From Oscheius onirici (Eukaryota; Nematoda; Chromadorea; Rhabditida; Rhabditidae), in assembly GCA_932521025.1 (NCBI GenBank), contig OW051468.1, positions 5,766,064-5,830,063 of the forward strand: a DNA stretch of 64,000 nt, given 5' to 3'. The notes under the pieces were generated by a model, which made no database searches, was not told where the DNA came from, and was given only the letters and a program-made list of their open reading frames with translations. Shown here in pieces: positions 34,501-46,068 of the stretch. A program made the translations under genes and the position numbers. The first letter of the stretch is position 1, and the number at the start of each line of letters is the position of its first letter.

Positions 34501-36661
34501 AGTCAAATAATCACGTTACGACGGCAAACACTAAAGTTCAGATAGATAATTCGTTACGTGACCTCCAATCCCTATCACAGCAACGCACCGTTTCATTAGT
34601 ATTTTTGTTGAAAATGTGTTTTTACAGTTTATTAATATTCACACAAGTTCTTTGCTTTGTTCTAAAACTTTACATAACTTTCCTTAAAAAAGTTTATTAA
34701 AAGACCTATGAGGACTCTGTACTTTTGCCAGAATAGTTTCTGAATTTTAAGTAGGTCATTCGTTCGCGTGAGGGTGGTTCCCCCTGAAGTCCATCGAGGC
34801 ATATGTCCGGGAATTGCAAACTTCTTTTCCTCCACAGCTAACCAACGATTTCAAACCGTGTCCCGGACATAAACCACTTTTGCAAAGATCCATCCTCCGC
34901 GTCTTGCACATGGTACCACATGGGTCAAGCACGATGAGTATGTTCCGTTGTTTATGAGTAGAGAACGTTCAAAAGTTGTTGGGGGAGGAAAACACATAAA
35001 TTTCGTTTGTGACGTGCAGAGAGCTACTCGAAGCTTATTGTTTGGACAGCAATGCAAAACCTTTTCTTGAGTACTACCCCATTCAGTAGAATAGGTTCAC
35101 TGATCTAGATACCCAGTACTAAATTCAGCTGCCCGAGTCCAAAAATATCCCCATCTCTTCCAAACAGGTGCTTTTTCCCTAAGGGTAAGCAATCTGGACG
35201 TTTCAAGTGAAGCGGCGAAGTTGTTCGCAAAGCACAATTTTGTATAACGACCAGGTTGACGTAGACATACTGTAGTTGAATGGGACCACGGGAAGAGTAT
35301 AGGGTTGGCTCTTCTAAACGTAGCACTCCAAATAGCAAGGCTGACTTTTGTTCCAGTACTTCATATGACCAATTGACTTTTACCGGACGAAATTAGAGTA
35401 AGAATAGGCAACTCAGCTTAGGAGAGTGTGTCTTGACTGAATACAGCCATTAGCCGGAGCGACTGACCAGAAATACCGAGATTAACATGTAAAGAACTGT
35501 AGGCTGAACCGCATACTGTCGAACTAAAGAACATGAAAGGACTCGTAGTGCGAAGAAAATCTGATTCTTGATCAAGGCTGTACTTGTTGAGCAATCGACT
35601 TGGCATCTCTGTTTGCACCTGTCGTGTCCATTTGTCTCGTGACTCATTGATCCCGACACCTTTCCCATCCTGTAGCCTTCTCTTCAGTCGTAAATGACAG
35701 AGAACTTTCTGTTGGAATGCTCTCTGTCCAATGAGCCAAAAAAAACCGCTTTCAAAAAGTTCTGACACAGATCCGTGTTTTCGAAGAGTTTCCGGGTACG
35801 CATCTCTCTATTTATGAGGCTTCTTCCAAATTGTCCTCCAGACGGGTCCGAGTGCGCTAGATTGACTGGTTAACACCTGGACACTCTCTCCTACTCAAGT
35901 CTCTCTCTCACACATCACTCGTACAAATTATCCTCCCAGCGCTCTAAGTAATGTAATCTCACTTCAAGTTTCCTGGTTTCAGACGGCTCTTGTAAAAAAG
36001 TCAAAAGTTCCATCAACAGCTCTCGTGACGTGACCACACACAATCTACGTCACTTTGCGCCTCTCGTTTAAGGAAAGTCCGAAATAAGGTGCGGTAGCTC
36101 CGCCTCCGCTTTTAATCCCCGCGTGTATGTCTTCTGTTATGGATGATCATTTCCGTTGAAATGTGGGCGGAGAACGACTCCTCCCCCTTTGCAGAGAGAG
36201 GAGAGAAACAAACGAGTATGACCCTTGTTTTAAACGAAGCTCTTCCACTGGGAGAGAGAACACTCTCTCCCTTGGTCTCTCCCTTAACCTACTCTTGTCA
36301 GATCAGTCGCATCTTCTGATCCTGTGCCTCACGTGTCAGAGTCTTTTCTCCTGTCATCTTACCATTCCTGACTCTTGGCCCATACTCTTTTTTTCCTCTA
36401 GGTTCTAGAGATAGACTACTCTCTGACCAGTCGGTTCCTTTCACTGTCAGTTTATCTGTAGGAAAGGAAGTGAAATTCTCCCTCTTTGCGGCTAACTGAT
36501 CTCTCAACCCGTTTTCTGTTCCCAATCATCGTCTCTCTTTACTCTCTCCCAGTCACCGACTCTCCAACACTCATTAAGTTAATCGAGCCTCGCTCTCTTT
36601 CTCGTAAATGATACGCTACATTTTCACCTGCTCATCATTTCAGGTAACCCACACGAACATC
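31593..36661. other. 5-kb gene-poor region
   Basis: No convincing gene was found. The longest ATG frames (for example 32666-32989 plus and 35418-35768 minus) show no recognisable domain, and their codon use differs from neighbouring genes. Sequence is CT/AG-rich with many TCTCTC and GAGAG tracts, most strongly at 36180-36600. The last few hundred bases should hold the promoter of the orcokinin-like gene. A decayed mobile element is possible, but no terminal repeats were seen by eye. Confidence 0.45.
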
Positions 36662-37603
36662 ATGTTCTCCTTACCGCTTCGATCCACTCTGCGGTTGTTG
36701 TTGCTTATACAGGTTGGTTTTAGCCCGAGAGAGACTTGTTTGCGAACTGTATGTCTTGGACATCCGTCCCGTTTGCGTGGACGAGAGATGACTCAAAAAG
36801 ACACCTGTTTGTACCATTTGCAAAAATTCTTCGAGCAAAACAGATTCTGACCAATGATCCACCCGAGGCGGAAACTCTAAAAGTCAGTTCGTGTGACGTA
36901 GCGCGTAAAGTAGGGAAAGCCAAAACAATCGGACCCAATGTATTTTCGGGGCCCGTCTAATTGAATGACCAAAGATGGCTCTTTCGTTTTCAGGTGGCAG
37001 TTTTGGGCTTATCCTATGCCTATCCTTCCTCGTCGTCGTCCTCTTACATAATTGTGCCAGCGGCTGAGAGTCCAATCCGTGCCAAGAGGGCCTTCGACCG
37101 CCTGGAAGGAACCGACTTTGGATTCTGGTCCTCGTCCAAAAGAAGCATGCTCAAGCGCGCTCTTGACAGGTAGCCGTCTCATTAGAGCCGCCAAAATCTA
37201 GTACTTTTAGACTCGAAGGAACCGAATTCGGCTTCAGAAAGAAGAGAGCCTTCGACAGAATTGCCAGGTCAGACTTTGGCTTGAAGAGAAAGCGCTCTTT
37301 CGACCGTATCTCTCCTACCTCTTTCGGTCTCAGCAAACGATCCGTCGACGAGCAACGAGGTACGTTTATTCCCTTTCCAAAGGGGAAGCTCAGCTGGACA
37401 GGATGAATTAGTTGGCGCAGCAGCGCGAGTGAAGATAAGCGGCTAATTGAAAAGAGCCCCGCTCATTTTCGAGTTATGAAGAATTCCGTCTTTCAGAAGA
37501 CCTCGTAGATGAACTCACAGCCTCCATTATGGCTTTGAGGAAAGCTCGAGAATCTGAACTTTCTTCGAATGAGCCGATGGTCATCCTCGACTCCCAAAAC
37601 TAG
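36662..37603 (+). CDS. Orcokinin-like neuropeptide precursor
   Basis: A secreted prepropeptide. The start follows an acceptor CATTTCAG by 13 bp. The signal peptide spans exons 1 and 2 (MFSLPLRSTLRLLLLIQ joined to VAVLGLSYAYP). Then come peptides separated by basic sites: AFDRLEGTDFGFWSS (after AKR, before SKR), a short SML spacer, ALDRLEGTEFGF (before RKKR), AFDRIARSDFGL (before KRKR) and SFDRISPTSFGL (before SKR). The shared pattern [A/S][F/L]DR-x4-x-FG[F/L] matches the orcokinin family (FDxI...FG; nematode NLP-14/15 type). No amidation glycines precede the basic sites, which is normal for orcokinins. A last exon encodes a non-repeat tail ending MVILDSQN. It contains four introns-separated exons, the first intron about 280 bp. 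Confidence 0.8.
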
Positions 37604-37884
37604 ACAGACCTACTAGGTGAAGACGTCTATCATTAAGCTCAAAAGAAGATCTCATGTAAACAGACTAACACACCGAGCTTACAGCTCCCCATTCCACAAT
37701 CGCTTGATCTATTTGTATATCATGTCATATCGGCTAACTATTGGAGCCCCATCATGTCTGAAGAATACCTTTTCTAGCGATGCCTTTTGTCGCTAATAAA
37801 TATTTGTTGATATCTTTTATTCGAGCGAAGTCTGAGTATGAGAAGCAAAGAGCAAAATTTAGAGAAAATGCATAGAACCATCAT
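37604..37884. other. Convergent intergenic region
   Basis: 3' flanks of the orcokinin-like gene and PDCD5. An AATAAA at about 37795 on the plus strand is the likely poly(A) signal of the orcokinin-like gene. Nothing else is seen. Confidence 0.5.
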
Positions 37885-38502
37885 TCAGTAGTCGTCCTCG
37901 TCAGAGTCTACGCGGTTGCGACGACGGTCAAACTGAAAATTGATTTATTTCATTTTGGAAGGGCTGAAATTTTGTTTTGTTGTTAGCAGGTGATGAGGTG
38001 TTTTGTGTTAGCATTCGTAAATTCATAATAGAGCTAGTCCCATGTTGTTTTTTTGCTTAAAATTAGCGGAATTTTCGAAAACAAAAACTCGTCTAAAGTA
38101 CTTTCCATTGCAACCGTATGAAAACAACAAACCTTGACAGTTGTGTTCTTTTCGGTCTGTTGAGAGACCCGTTCCATAAGTTGCTTTAGGCCGTCATCAC
38201 TCATTTTACCAGCTATCTGTCCTCGTCTGCAAACAGGTTTCGTTGTGCAAGAGTAGAATAATAATAAACCCACTGTGCCATGTTGAGAATTGTAGCCTCG
38301 ACCATTTTTGCCTTTTCCGGCTTCACGGCGGCAAGATTACTCAGCCTGACGATTGCATCTTGATGTAGAAACTGAAAAGAAGCTTAAAAAGGGAAAATAA
38401 CAAATTTACCCGTGAAATCATTGAGTTCTTTGCTTCTTCTCTTCCCTCGGCTTGTTTCTGAGCGGCAATAGCAGCTTCTTCTGATCCTTTATTCGCCTCC
38501 AT
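37885..38502 (-). CDS. PDCD5: PDCD5 (programmed cell death protein 5)
   Basis: A small conserved DNA-binding/chaperonin-associated protein. From MEANKGSEEAAIAAQKQAEG it reads through AVKPEKAKMVEATILNMAQW and the family signature RVSQQTEKNTTVKFDRRR, and ends with the acidic tail VDSDEDDY. The core aligns with PDCD5 throughout, with three or more introns of about 45-110 bp. The known family begins somewhat earlier, so a short 5' exon starting near 38592 (MEEKRFQILTPL...) may precede it; the ATG at 38502 follows an acceptor TTGTTACAG by 2 bp. Confidence 0.9.
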
Positions 38503-39100
38503 CTCTGTAACAAAACTATTTTGGCAGAGAAATATAAAAAAGCTGAAGTAAACAACAAGTGGTGTAAGAATCTGGAAGCGTTTTTCTTCCATCAACAGGC
38601 TGCGTACAATTCGTCGCGGCGAAAATTGTCATTCAAAACTTCAGTTTGCTTTTTGTTTCTAATGTTTTGCTTTAGTTTTATAAATCAAATAGCTTAATTT
38701 GTCTATAAACATACTGAAAAGCAAGATATAATAAACATACTACAAAACTCATTCGAACGATAACTTTCAATATCCTCAAGAGACCCAGAAAGAAGACGAA
38801 TTTTCTTCCCAGCAGTTTTTGGTAAGAGCCGCGTCTTTCCTTCTCAGTTTTTTTACAGGAGTAGGCAACTAAACTGCTTTTGACATAGATGTTCTATCTC
38901 GACTTATTGTCTGGCTAGAACTCTTTTTGATGAGGTTTTTGATCCAGCTGGGTTATATTACGATACTGTGTGCGAAGCAGTTTCTATTGAACTCAGTGAG
39001 GAAAAGTAGACGACTACAGCAGTAGAGAAACTTAAGCGATTCTTTTTCTTTTCTTTTTTTTCATTTTTTTTAATTTTTCAGTTTACGTTAGAAGCAGATC
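38503..39100. promoter_or_regulatory. Divergent intergenic region between PDCD5 and DPP3
   Basis: The region between divergent genes, so both promoters are expected. It ends in a long T-rich acceptor (TTTAATTTTTCAG at 39080) 20 bp before the DPP3 start. No specific motif is identified. Confidence 0.45.
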
Positions 39101-42097
39101 ATGTTTTCTAGAACAGTTGCGAGCCGCTTTCTGCCAATTTATCGATTTCCAACTCTCCCACGGTTTTTGTTTGTTCAGTTCATCAATCACCACTTACAGG
39201 TCAATTACGAGTCGAGCTATGTCTACTGGAGTCGATCGTAGTTTCCACGTCTTGCCGAACGATGCTCCCGTATGCCTTCTAGATGTTTCGGAAGCATTCA
39301 AGAGTGAGTATACGTTTCCCCTCAATCAAAAACTGTTTTTAGATTTGACTGTCAAGGAGAAACAGTATGCTCACCATCTCATTCAAGCCTCGTATGAAGG
39401 TGGTTTGTCCATCTTTCTTCAAGTTTCTCCCGAATCTCCGGCCATATTTATCACCCTGTATCGTCTGTTCAAGAGCGAAGACCTCTCCAAACTCAAGGGT
39501 AGATCGAAATGTGACACTCACAAACCCTAATTTTTGCAGAGAAGGCTCTGAGTGTCGGTTTCGACAAAAATGAGTGGACTGCTTTTCTTGTCTATGTTGC
39601 CGGTTTCTACTTTGAACATGGCAATTACAAGGGTTTCGGTGACTCAAAAATCGTCCCGGGAGTAAAGACCAGCAAGATCACGGTAATTCTTTAATCAAAA
39701 ACACACATTAGTCCTATTCCAGGAGTTGATCAAAGCCAGCGAGGCGGCTAAGAAATATCCGAGTCTTGTCAAGGTGTGGAACACCATCGAGAAGAGAGTT
39801 GAGAGTCTGTCCAGCAAGGAACTTCAGCTAGGATTTCCCGAGACTGTAAGTCTATACCAATATTTATTAGCAAGAAATCCTTCCAGGGTGTGACAACTTA
39901 TCACAGCGAGAACATTACACGTGAGGACGTCGAGCGTGTTTCGAAATTTCTTAAAGCTAACACGCTGGAAACCTGGAACACGCGTCTTATCAAAGACTCC
40001 GACGCAAGGGATGGAAAGCCTGTTTACCGTATCCTATCCGCCAGTCATAAGACCGGTAAAAAACACATTGATCTTATGTAATTTCATTGTACAGGGGTCG
40101 AGAAAGAGCAGGAGTTCGAAGGAGCCATCTACATTCTTCAGAGGGGAGACTATTCTCCCTTCATGGAAAGAGTCGTCCAGCATCTGAAAAAGGCCATTCC
40201 CCACGTGGCCAACGAAACCCAGAAGAATATGCTGGAAAAGTACTGTGACCACTTCACCACGGGACGTCTTGACGACCACAAGGATGGTTCTCGTTTCTGG
40301 ATTCGTGATGTTGCTCCCGCTGTTGAGAGTTACATCGGATTCATTGAGAACTATCGTGATCCAGCTGGTACTAGGAGTGAATTCGAAGGCTACTCTCTCA
40401 GAGTTTTATTGGAACTAAAACAGTTCAGGTTTCGTCTCGTGTGTGAACAAAGAAACGAGCAAAAAGTTCCAACAACTGGTCGCCAATGCTGAGAACATCC
40501 TTCCTCGTCTTCCTTGGGGAGCTGCTTACGAGAAGGACAAGTTCCTGAAACCAGACTTCACAGCTCTCGATGTTATTGCCTTCGCCTCTACTGGAATCCC
40601 CAGTGGAATTAACATTCCGAACTGTAAGTTACGAACTGAAAGCATATAAACTTTCTCTGGTACAGACGACGAAATCCGTCAAAACGAGGGATTCAAGAAC
40701 GTGTCTCTCTGCAACGTGATTGCCGCCCAGCCCAAACAGAAAATGAATTTTTTGAGCGAGGAAGACGAAAGTCTCATGTTCAAATATCACAAAGACAGTT
40801 TCGAGGTTCAAGTTGGGCTTCACGAGCTACTGGGACACGGATCTGGTAAACTGTTCCAGAAGAACAACGACGGAACTTTCAACTTTGACCGTAATACCAA
40901 AGATCTGGTCACAGGAAAGCCTGTAAATCGTATCTTGAATAACTCTCAGCTCTGATCAATTCAGATTGAAAAGTGGTACGAGTCAGGGGAGACTTGGGCC
41001 AGCAAGTTTGGACAGCTCTCTTCTGCTTACGAGGAATGCAGAGCCGAGGCCGTCGGATATGTCCTCTGCTGTGACGCTGATATCCTAGAGTGGGTTTTGG
41101 TGTGATAGTCCCATTCCATTGTCTCTTTAGAATCTTTGGATATACTGGAGAAGAAGCTGCGAAAGTCAAGTATACTAACTGGCTGAATGAGATTCGTGCT
41201 GGTCTTCTGGCACTCGAGTTCTATAACCCAGAACAGAAGAAGTGGGGACAAGCTCATTGCTACGCTCGCTGGGTTTTGACTCGTGTTTGTCTCGAAGCTG
41301 GCGAAGGATTCGTGACCATTGAGGAGCGGACTGGAGAAGACGGAAAGCCAGGTAACTATTCTGGAGATCTTTTACGGCCATTACAAAAGCTACAGCTTGC
41401 TTGACATATTTAGAATCAATAGCCTCCTCATAAGGGTGGTATACATTATCTCTCTCTCTCTCTCTCTCCCCCGCGCTGAATGGCCACAGGGAGAGGGTAA
41501 TGTAACCTGCCCTCCTCATAAAGATGCCGTGATTGTTGAGGAAAAATTCTTTCAGATCTGAAATTCGCTCTCGATGAAAAGAAGATTGATTCGGTCGGAA
41601 AGCCTGCCGTCATGGCATTCCTGGCCAAGCTTCAGGTACTGTTTAAATCCTCGACGACGACATTTCCCCTCTTCAGGCTTACAAATCTACGGGTGATTTC
41701 GAAGGAGGAAAGACCCTCTTCGAGTCCTACGGAAATGTGAACGGGGAGGCTGTCAAGTGGAGGAGCATTTGTGTTGCTCGCAGAAAGCCACGTCGTCTAT
41801 TTGTCCAATGCAACACGGTTCAGAATGGCAACGGTAAATTTTAATTTCCCGCGAAAAGGTGTTGAATTGGGTTCGTGACCGGAGCCCTACAGTATGAAAG
41901 GAAAGGCGCGCATTTGAAAGACTAAAAATCGGAGAACATTCATTTTTTTAGAAGAAGTCAAACTGATCGACTATCCGGCAACGTTCGAAGGCGTTATTCA
42001 GTCGTTTGTCGATCGCTACGACGAAAAAGCCATCGAACAGTTAGAAAATTGCTGGAACGAGGATCAGAAACACTTCCCGTCCGCATACACTTACTAA
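39101..42097 (+). CDS. DPP3: Dipeptidyl peptidase III (zinc metallopeptidase M49)
   Basis: Removes dipeptides from the N-terminus of short peptides. The zinc-binding signature HELLGH is in [17 protein letters not shown] (about 40815-40860) and the second signature EECRAE follows (about 41033-41050), together giving the M49 catalytic site. Other family blocks: [37 protein letters not shown] and SGINIPNYDEIRQ. The C-terminus ends [10 protein letters not shown]. About a dozen exons are separated by 37-200-bp introns. If the first ATG at 39101 is used and a 37-bp intron is removed, the N-terminus is [19 protein letters not shown] plus PRSITSRA, rich in Arg and Ser and mitochondrial-signal-like. 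The ATG at 39218 (MSTGVDRSF) would give the cytosolic form. Confidence 0.95.
41449..41468. repeat. (CT)n microsatellite in a DPP3 intron
   Basis: A run of CT dinucleotides about 20 bp long within the intron at 41353-41555. Confidence 0.9.
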
Positions 42098-42256
42098 AGT
42101 TGCTACGTATAATTCAGACGAGCTTCTTCGATAACATGGTCAATTTTTAACGAGTTTTACCTAATAAGCTGTGATTCATAACATGTGTTCTTGTTTATGA
42201 GCGATACTCGCTTCAATGCTTATTGTTCCTTCCGTTCTAACTTTTGAAGGCAGCAG

Positions 42257-43901
42257 ATGACAGTCATGGACGATGCTCTTGCATATGCCCCTATAATCAA
42301 GCTAGATGACGGTGTGTTAACAATTTTAAACATACATTGACGTTATTTTAGCGCATGAGCGTCCAATAGTCCGAATGTTCTTCCTGGCCACGAGAAATGA
42401 TTACAGCTTGGTCACCGTTGCTCACGACGGACTGAAAGTTTGGAATGTGTAAGTTTTCTGCCAATTATTCTGTTAATTTCGTTTTAGAATCGACGATGAC
42501 GAAGGATGCAGCTTCCGAAAAGTTGCAGAAGTGGCTAAATGGCGCTGTGGAGTACAATACGCTGACATGAAGTCGTCTGTTCCAGGTTTTTACCCTATTT
42601 TTTTGCCAATTTCTTTTCTCATAATTCAGAAATCGTCGTCATTGGGCTGGACTCCATCTTGTACCGAATTTCGGAAGAGGTTCCCGGCAGCATTGGATCA
42701 CTTCGTGTCGATCCCTTTGATCTCGGCTATATGGAAGTCTGGAATTGTGCTGTCGACGAAACAGCCAGAACCTGTCTTACCAGTCAGTTTTCACCTCCTT
42801 GCTAATCTACAATCCAGTTTCAGCAAGTTATTCCGGCAATATCACTGAAGTAGACATTGCTGGTATTTCTCGAGCCGAAGTAACCAGAAAAGAACCATTC
42901 CTTAATGTCAAACAAGTCGGCTGCATGGCTTATGTGAGTTTCTCCAATTTTTACATTATTTTTGTCTTTCAGAGCAACAATAGTAGAGTGTTCGCCGTGG
43001 CAAGCAACGACGGAACCGTAACCTTGTTGGATCACGATACTCTCAAAGTCAAAGCTCCGATGGAAAGTAAGGTTGACATTTTTAACATTTGATTGTGTGA
43101 CAATGGGGGAAATCAAAAGAACACTGAAAACTAGCACGTCTAAAAAAGATATTTTTTCGCCCCTTCAAGTATCTTTTCAGTTCACGCCATGAAAATCCGG
43201 ACCATGTTGTTCACAAGCATGGACGACCATCTGCTGACTGGCTCCGATGACAAGTCGATTCGTCTTTCACAAATGTAATTTTTCACTTTCCCCAAGAATA
43301 TTTGTCAAGTTTAGCGGTGTGGATAGGGCTTCAACCCTGGTTCGGCAGTTCTGCGGACACCGATCGGCAATCACCAGCATCTCCATGGATCCCACTTCCG
43401 GCGACGCTAGATTTGCCTCGTGCAGCTTGTACGGCGAAATTTGCATGTAAGTTTCCTCCTTTTATCAGAAAAATGTCTTTAGATGGGATATCAACACGCC
43501 TACTCCTGTTCACAAACTAAAACATCCGCACGAAGGAATTGTGGGCATTTTTTTTTGCCTCTGATTCAATTACTATTTTAGCTCAATTCAGTACTCTTCT
43601 CCTACAATGGTCATCACCTATTCTCCGCCGGAGAAGACAAGAGAATTGTCTGCTATCGCGTTCCTCAAGGCGGAGAGCCTATCGTAACTTTGGAGCAGCA
43701 GGAGGAGCCAATGGAAGCCGATGAGAGCGAAAAGGAGAATCTTTTCGGAAGGACGCCGGAATATGCTGACGAAGACGAAACTGGCGTCGTGAATTCCGGC
43801 GTTTATGAAGGCTCCAATCAAGGTTTGATGATACTTCTTGACCCTTTCAAACACGTTTCCTAGAAGCCATGAATACTGAAGAAGATCTCGATGATGTGTG
43901 A
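42257..43901 (+). CDS. WDR61: WDR61/SKI8-like WD-repeat protein
   Basis: A beta-propeller scaffold; WDR61/SKI8 serves in the SKI mRNA-decay complex and in PAF1C. The frame starts MTVMDDALAYAPIIKLDDAH. Blades seen: SLVTVAHDGLKVWNV, ITEVDIAGIS, VFAVASNDGTVTLLDHDTL, then HAMKIRTMLFTSMDDHLLTG with SDDKSIRLSQI, CGHRSAITSISMDP, RFASCSLYGEICMWDINT, and LFSAGEDKRIVCYRVP. The HAMxIR...SDD blade and the final blade match WDR61 closely. A long acidic tail (about 60 residues, ending NTEEDLDDV) is not usual for WDR61. It follows DPP3 by 159 bp on the same strand and starts right after an AG (GGCAGCAG|ATG), so it may be a downstream cistron. Confidence 0.75.
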
Positions 43902-44249
43902 ACTCATTTCGATTGTAAAATTACCGTAACCTTTAGACCTTTTTCTCAAAAGAATATACTGAACTTTCGTTCAGTCGGCCTAATTAGGCATGCTTCAGTG
44001 AAGCTGTCGCGACGAGTAAGATCGATGTACTTTTAAAGAGACTTTTCCCGTTGGTCAGTTTTCATTGAATTAGTACCGAGAGATAGATCTAAGAATAGCT
44101 CTGAACTTTGAACATAATTAGGAAAAATAGATTTATAGAGATCTAAACAACGGGTTTCAAGACACCTGTACAGCGGAAAATAGTCTGGATATGGCTATTT
44201 CTCTATAGTTTTCAAGGAGAGATAAACCGAATAAGGAACAAAAAGTAGT
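43902..44249. other. Convergent intergenic region
   Basis: 3' flanks of the WDR61-like gene and the RPRF precursor. A small hairpin ACTGAAC-TTTC-GTTCAGT lies at 43958-43975. Nothing else is seen. Confidence 0.45.
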
Positions 44250-46068
44250 TTAGAAACGAGGTCGAGTGGCTCGCTCATTCAAAATCTGAGCAATTTCAGC
44301 GATTCGCATTCTCAACTCGAGATCGGATTCTTGTTCTTCAGGAGCATCCTCGAGAATCTCATCCGGAACAACCATAAACTCCGGAGCATCTTCTTCCAAA
44401 ACGGGCTCGCTCCTTCTCATCCGCCCTGCAACACAATCTCGTATTTCTCTCACAAGCTGGAATGTGATTCCTTTCGTGCAAATGCCTTTTTACCTTGGCG
44501 GCAAACATGCTGAAATGATGCGGAACGGGAGGCAGTTTATTAGTCGATTTCAGGTGTCAATCAGAGGAAAATTGATGGAGGGGACATTTTCTGTATGGGA
44601 ATCCGCTCAAAAAAAAACAGGAAAAATTTTGATGTATATCCGTTTTTCTCCCACATTCTAAACGTTGAATTTGGGCTCGAAAGTTGTAAGAGTTCGCTGA
44701 AAACAATTTCCTCCGCGGTAGTTTTTACTGTAGTTCTCTTACGTACCACTTTTTTTCCGACGTAAAATACTCTAAACTGCCCTTCAAAGTGTGTCCACTT
44801 CCTTTTTTCTGTTTTTGCTTTAGAGACTCCCCCGTCTGGATTACGGTGGCATTTAATTGGATTGATACTTATGGTCCCCTGGATTTTCTCACAAAAAAAG
44901 ATTGAATTTGGATTAGTTTCTACAGGGTACAAAACAAGAGCTGACTCAGAGGTCGTTTCCTACTAATCCCATACATCATCCTACCTGGCATTATCATCTC
45001 ATCCGGAATCTCGATGATTTCGTACTCTTCGGCAGGCTGTTCCGCCTCGTTATATCTCTCGATTTCCGTCTGCACAATGTCCGCGAGGACACGCAGCTGC
45101 GAATCTGAGAGCTCTGAAAATGAGACTAATAAGTGGCTCCAGATGGGGCTCGCGGACCTGACAGTTCCTGCTTAATCTGCTCCTCCTCATCGATCAGAGG
45201 AGCCTCTTCTATTAGGATCTGAAAACAAATCTTATTATTCTCTCCTGGAAAGGAAAACCCTAGATTCCTGACCACAACAACTCCAAAATAGTCCCTCAAA
45301 CTTTCATGCATGACATATTGGCTTCGGGTTCAAAGAGAGAAACATGTTCTGCTCCAGAATGCCAATAGGCCCTTTCTTTGTGTGGCGCCCATGTAATTGC
45401 TTGTCCCAGAGAGCTCACGTCTAGAATTAGACGAGAACAAACCTGTCGTTTGGAACGTCTTCGGCCCTCGTCGATCCTCTGTGTTCGACTGTCTGATGCC
45501 GCTGCTCGACGAACTGCCTTCTCCTGCTGAAATCAGGAGTCTCGTCACTATGTTGGATCAGTGGGGGTGACCTTAGTCCACCCACTATCTACGTGTGCAC
45601 AACTTCCTTTCTTGCGGATTTCGAATCAGCTCGAGCGGAAGCTGACCACATAGACATTAGAAGGATGAGTATCCACGTAACCTTTGGAAGTCTACTGGAC
45701 TTTTGGTTGGTCAATAATCTGGGGGTAACTCGTAGCTTTGAAGATGCCGATTAGAGAAGAAGCTAGTGGCCATACCTCCCGATCATACTAGATGAGAATC
45801 ATAATCTAATAAAATCAGAGATTTGTTCTCTCGTGAAATCCGAACTGATTGAGACTGTTCAATTGCTTAGGAAAAAGTACTTTTCACTGTACGGTTTAGG
45901 GGAATAACAGGAAGCTAGAGATCTGGACCAAAAATCAGTAGGGAGTCTAAGTCAAGCTACAGTATCCTTTGGAACAAATGTACAGTCTTAACTTACAGTG
46001 GGAGCTGCTGCCACGATGGCTGTGGATAAAAGAGCAGCGGCGACGAGGGCCTGTGCGAGAGCTGGCAT
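44250..46068 (-). CDS. Secreted peptide precursor with C-terminal RPRF (NPF/NPY-like candidate)
   Basis: Five exons join in phase. Exon 1 (46068-45997) is a classical signal peptide, MPALAQALVAAALLSTAIVA + AAPT. Exon 2 ends in a basic cluster, RIDEGRRRSKRQ. Exons 3 and 4 are acidic (ILIEEAPLIDEEEQIKQEL; SDSQLRVLADIVQTEIERY) and lead to EIPDEMIMPG followed by RMRR, a possible cleavage site preceded by an amidation-type Gly. The last exon reads EDAPEFMVVPDEILEDAPEE and ends ELRMRIAEIAQILNERATRPRF, then TAA (44250-44252). RPRF after an amphipathic helix with LR spacing recalls neuropeptide F, but there is no Gly for amidation. The signal peptide and basic sites are seen; the NPF relation is an inference. 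Otherwise unrecognised. Confidence 0.55.

Noticed and set aside
35418-35768. 116-codon minus-strand open frame
   Set aside because: Composition and codon use look random, with no recognisable motif.
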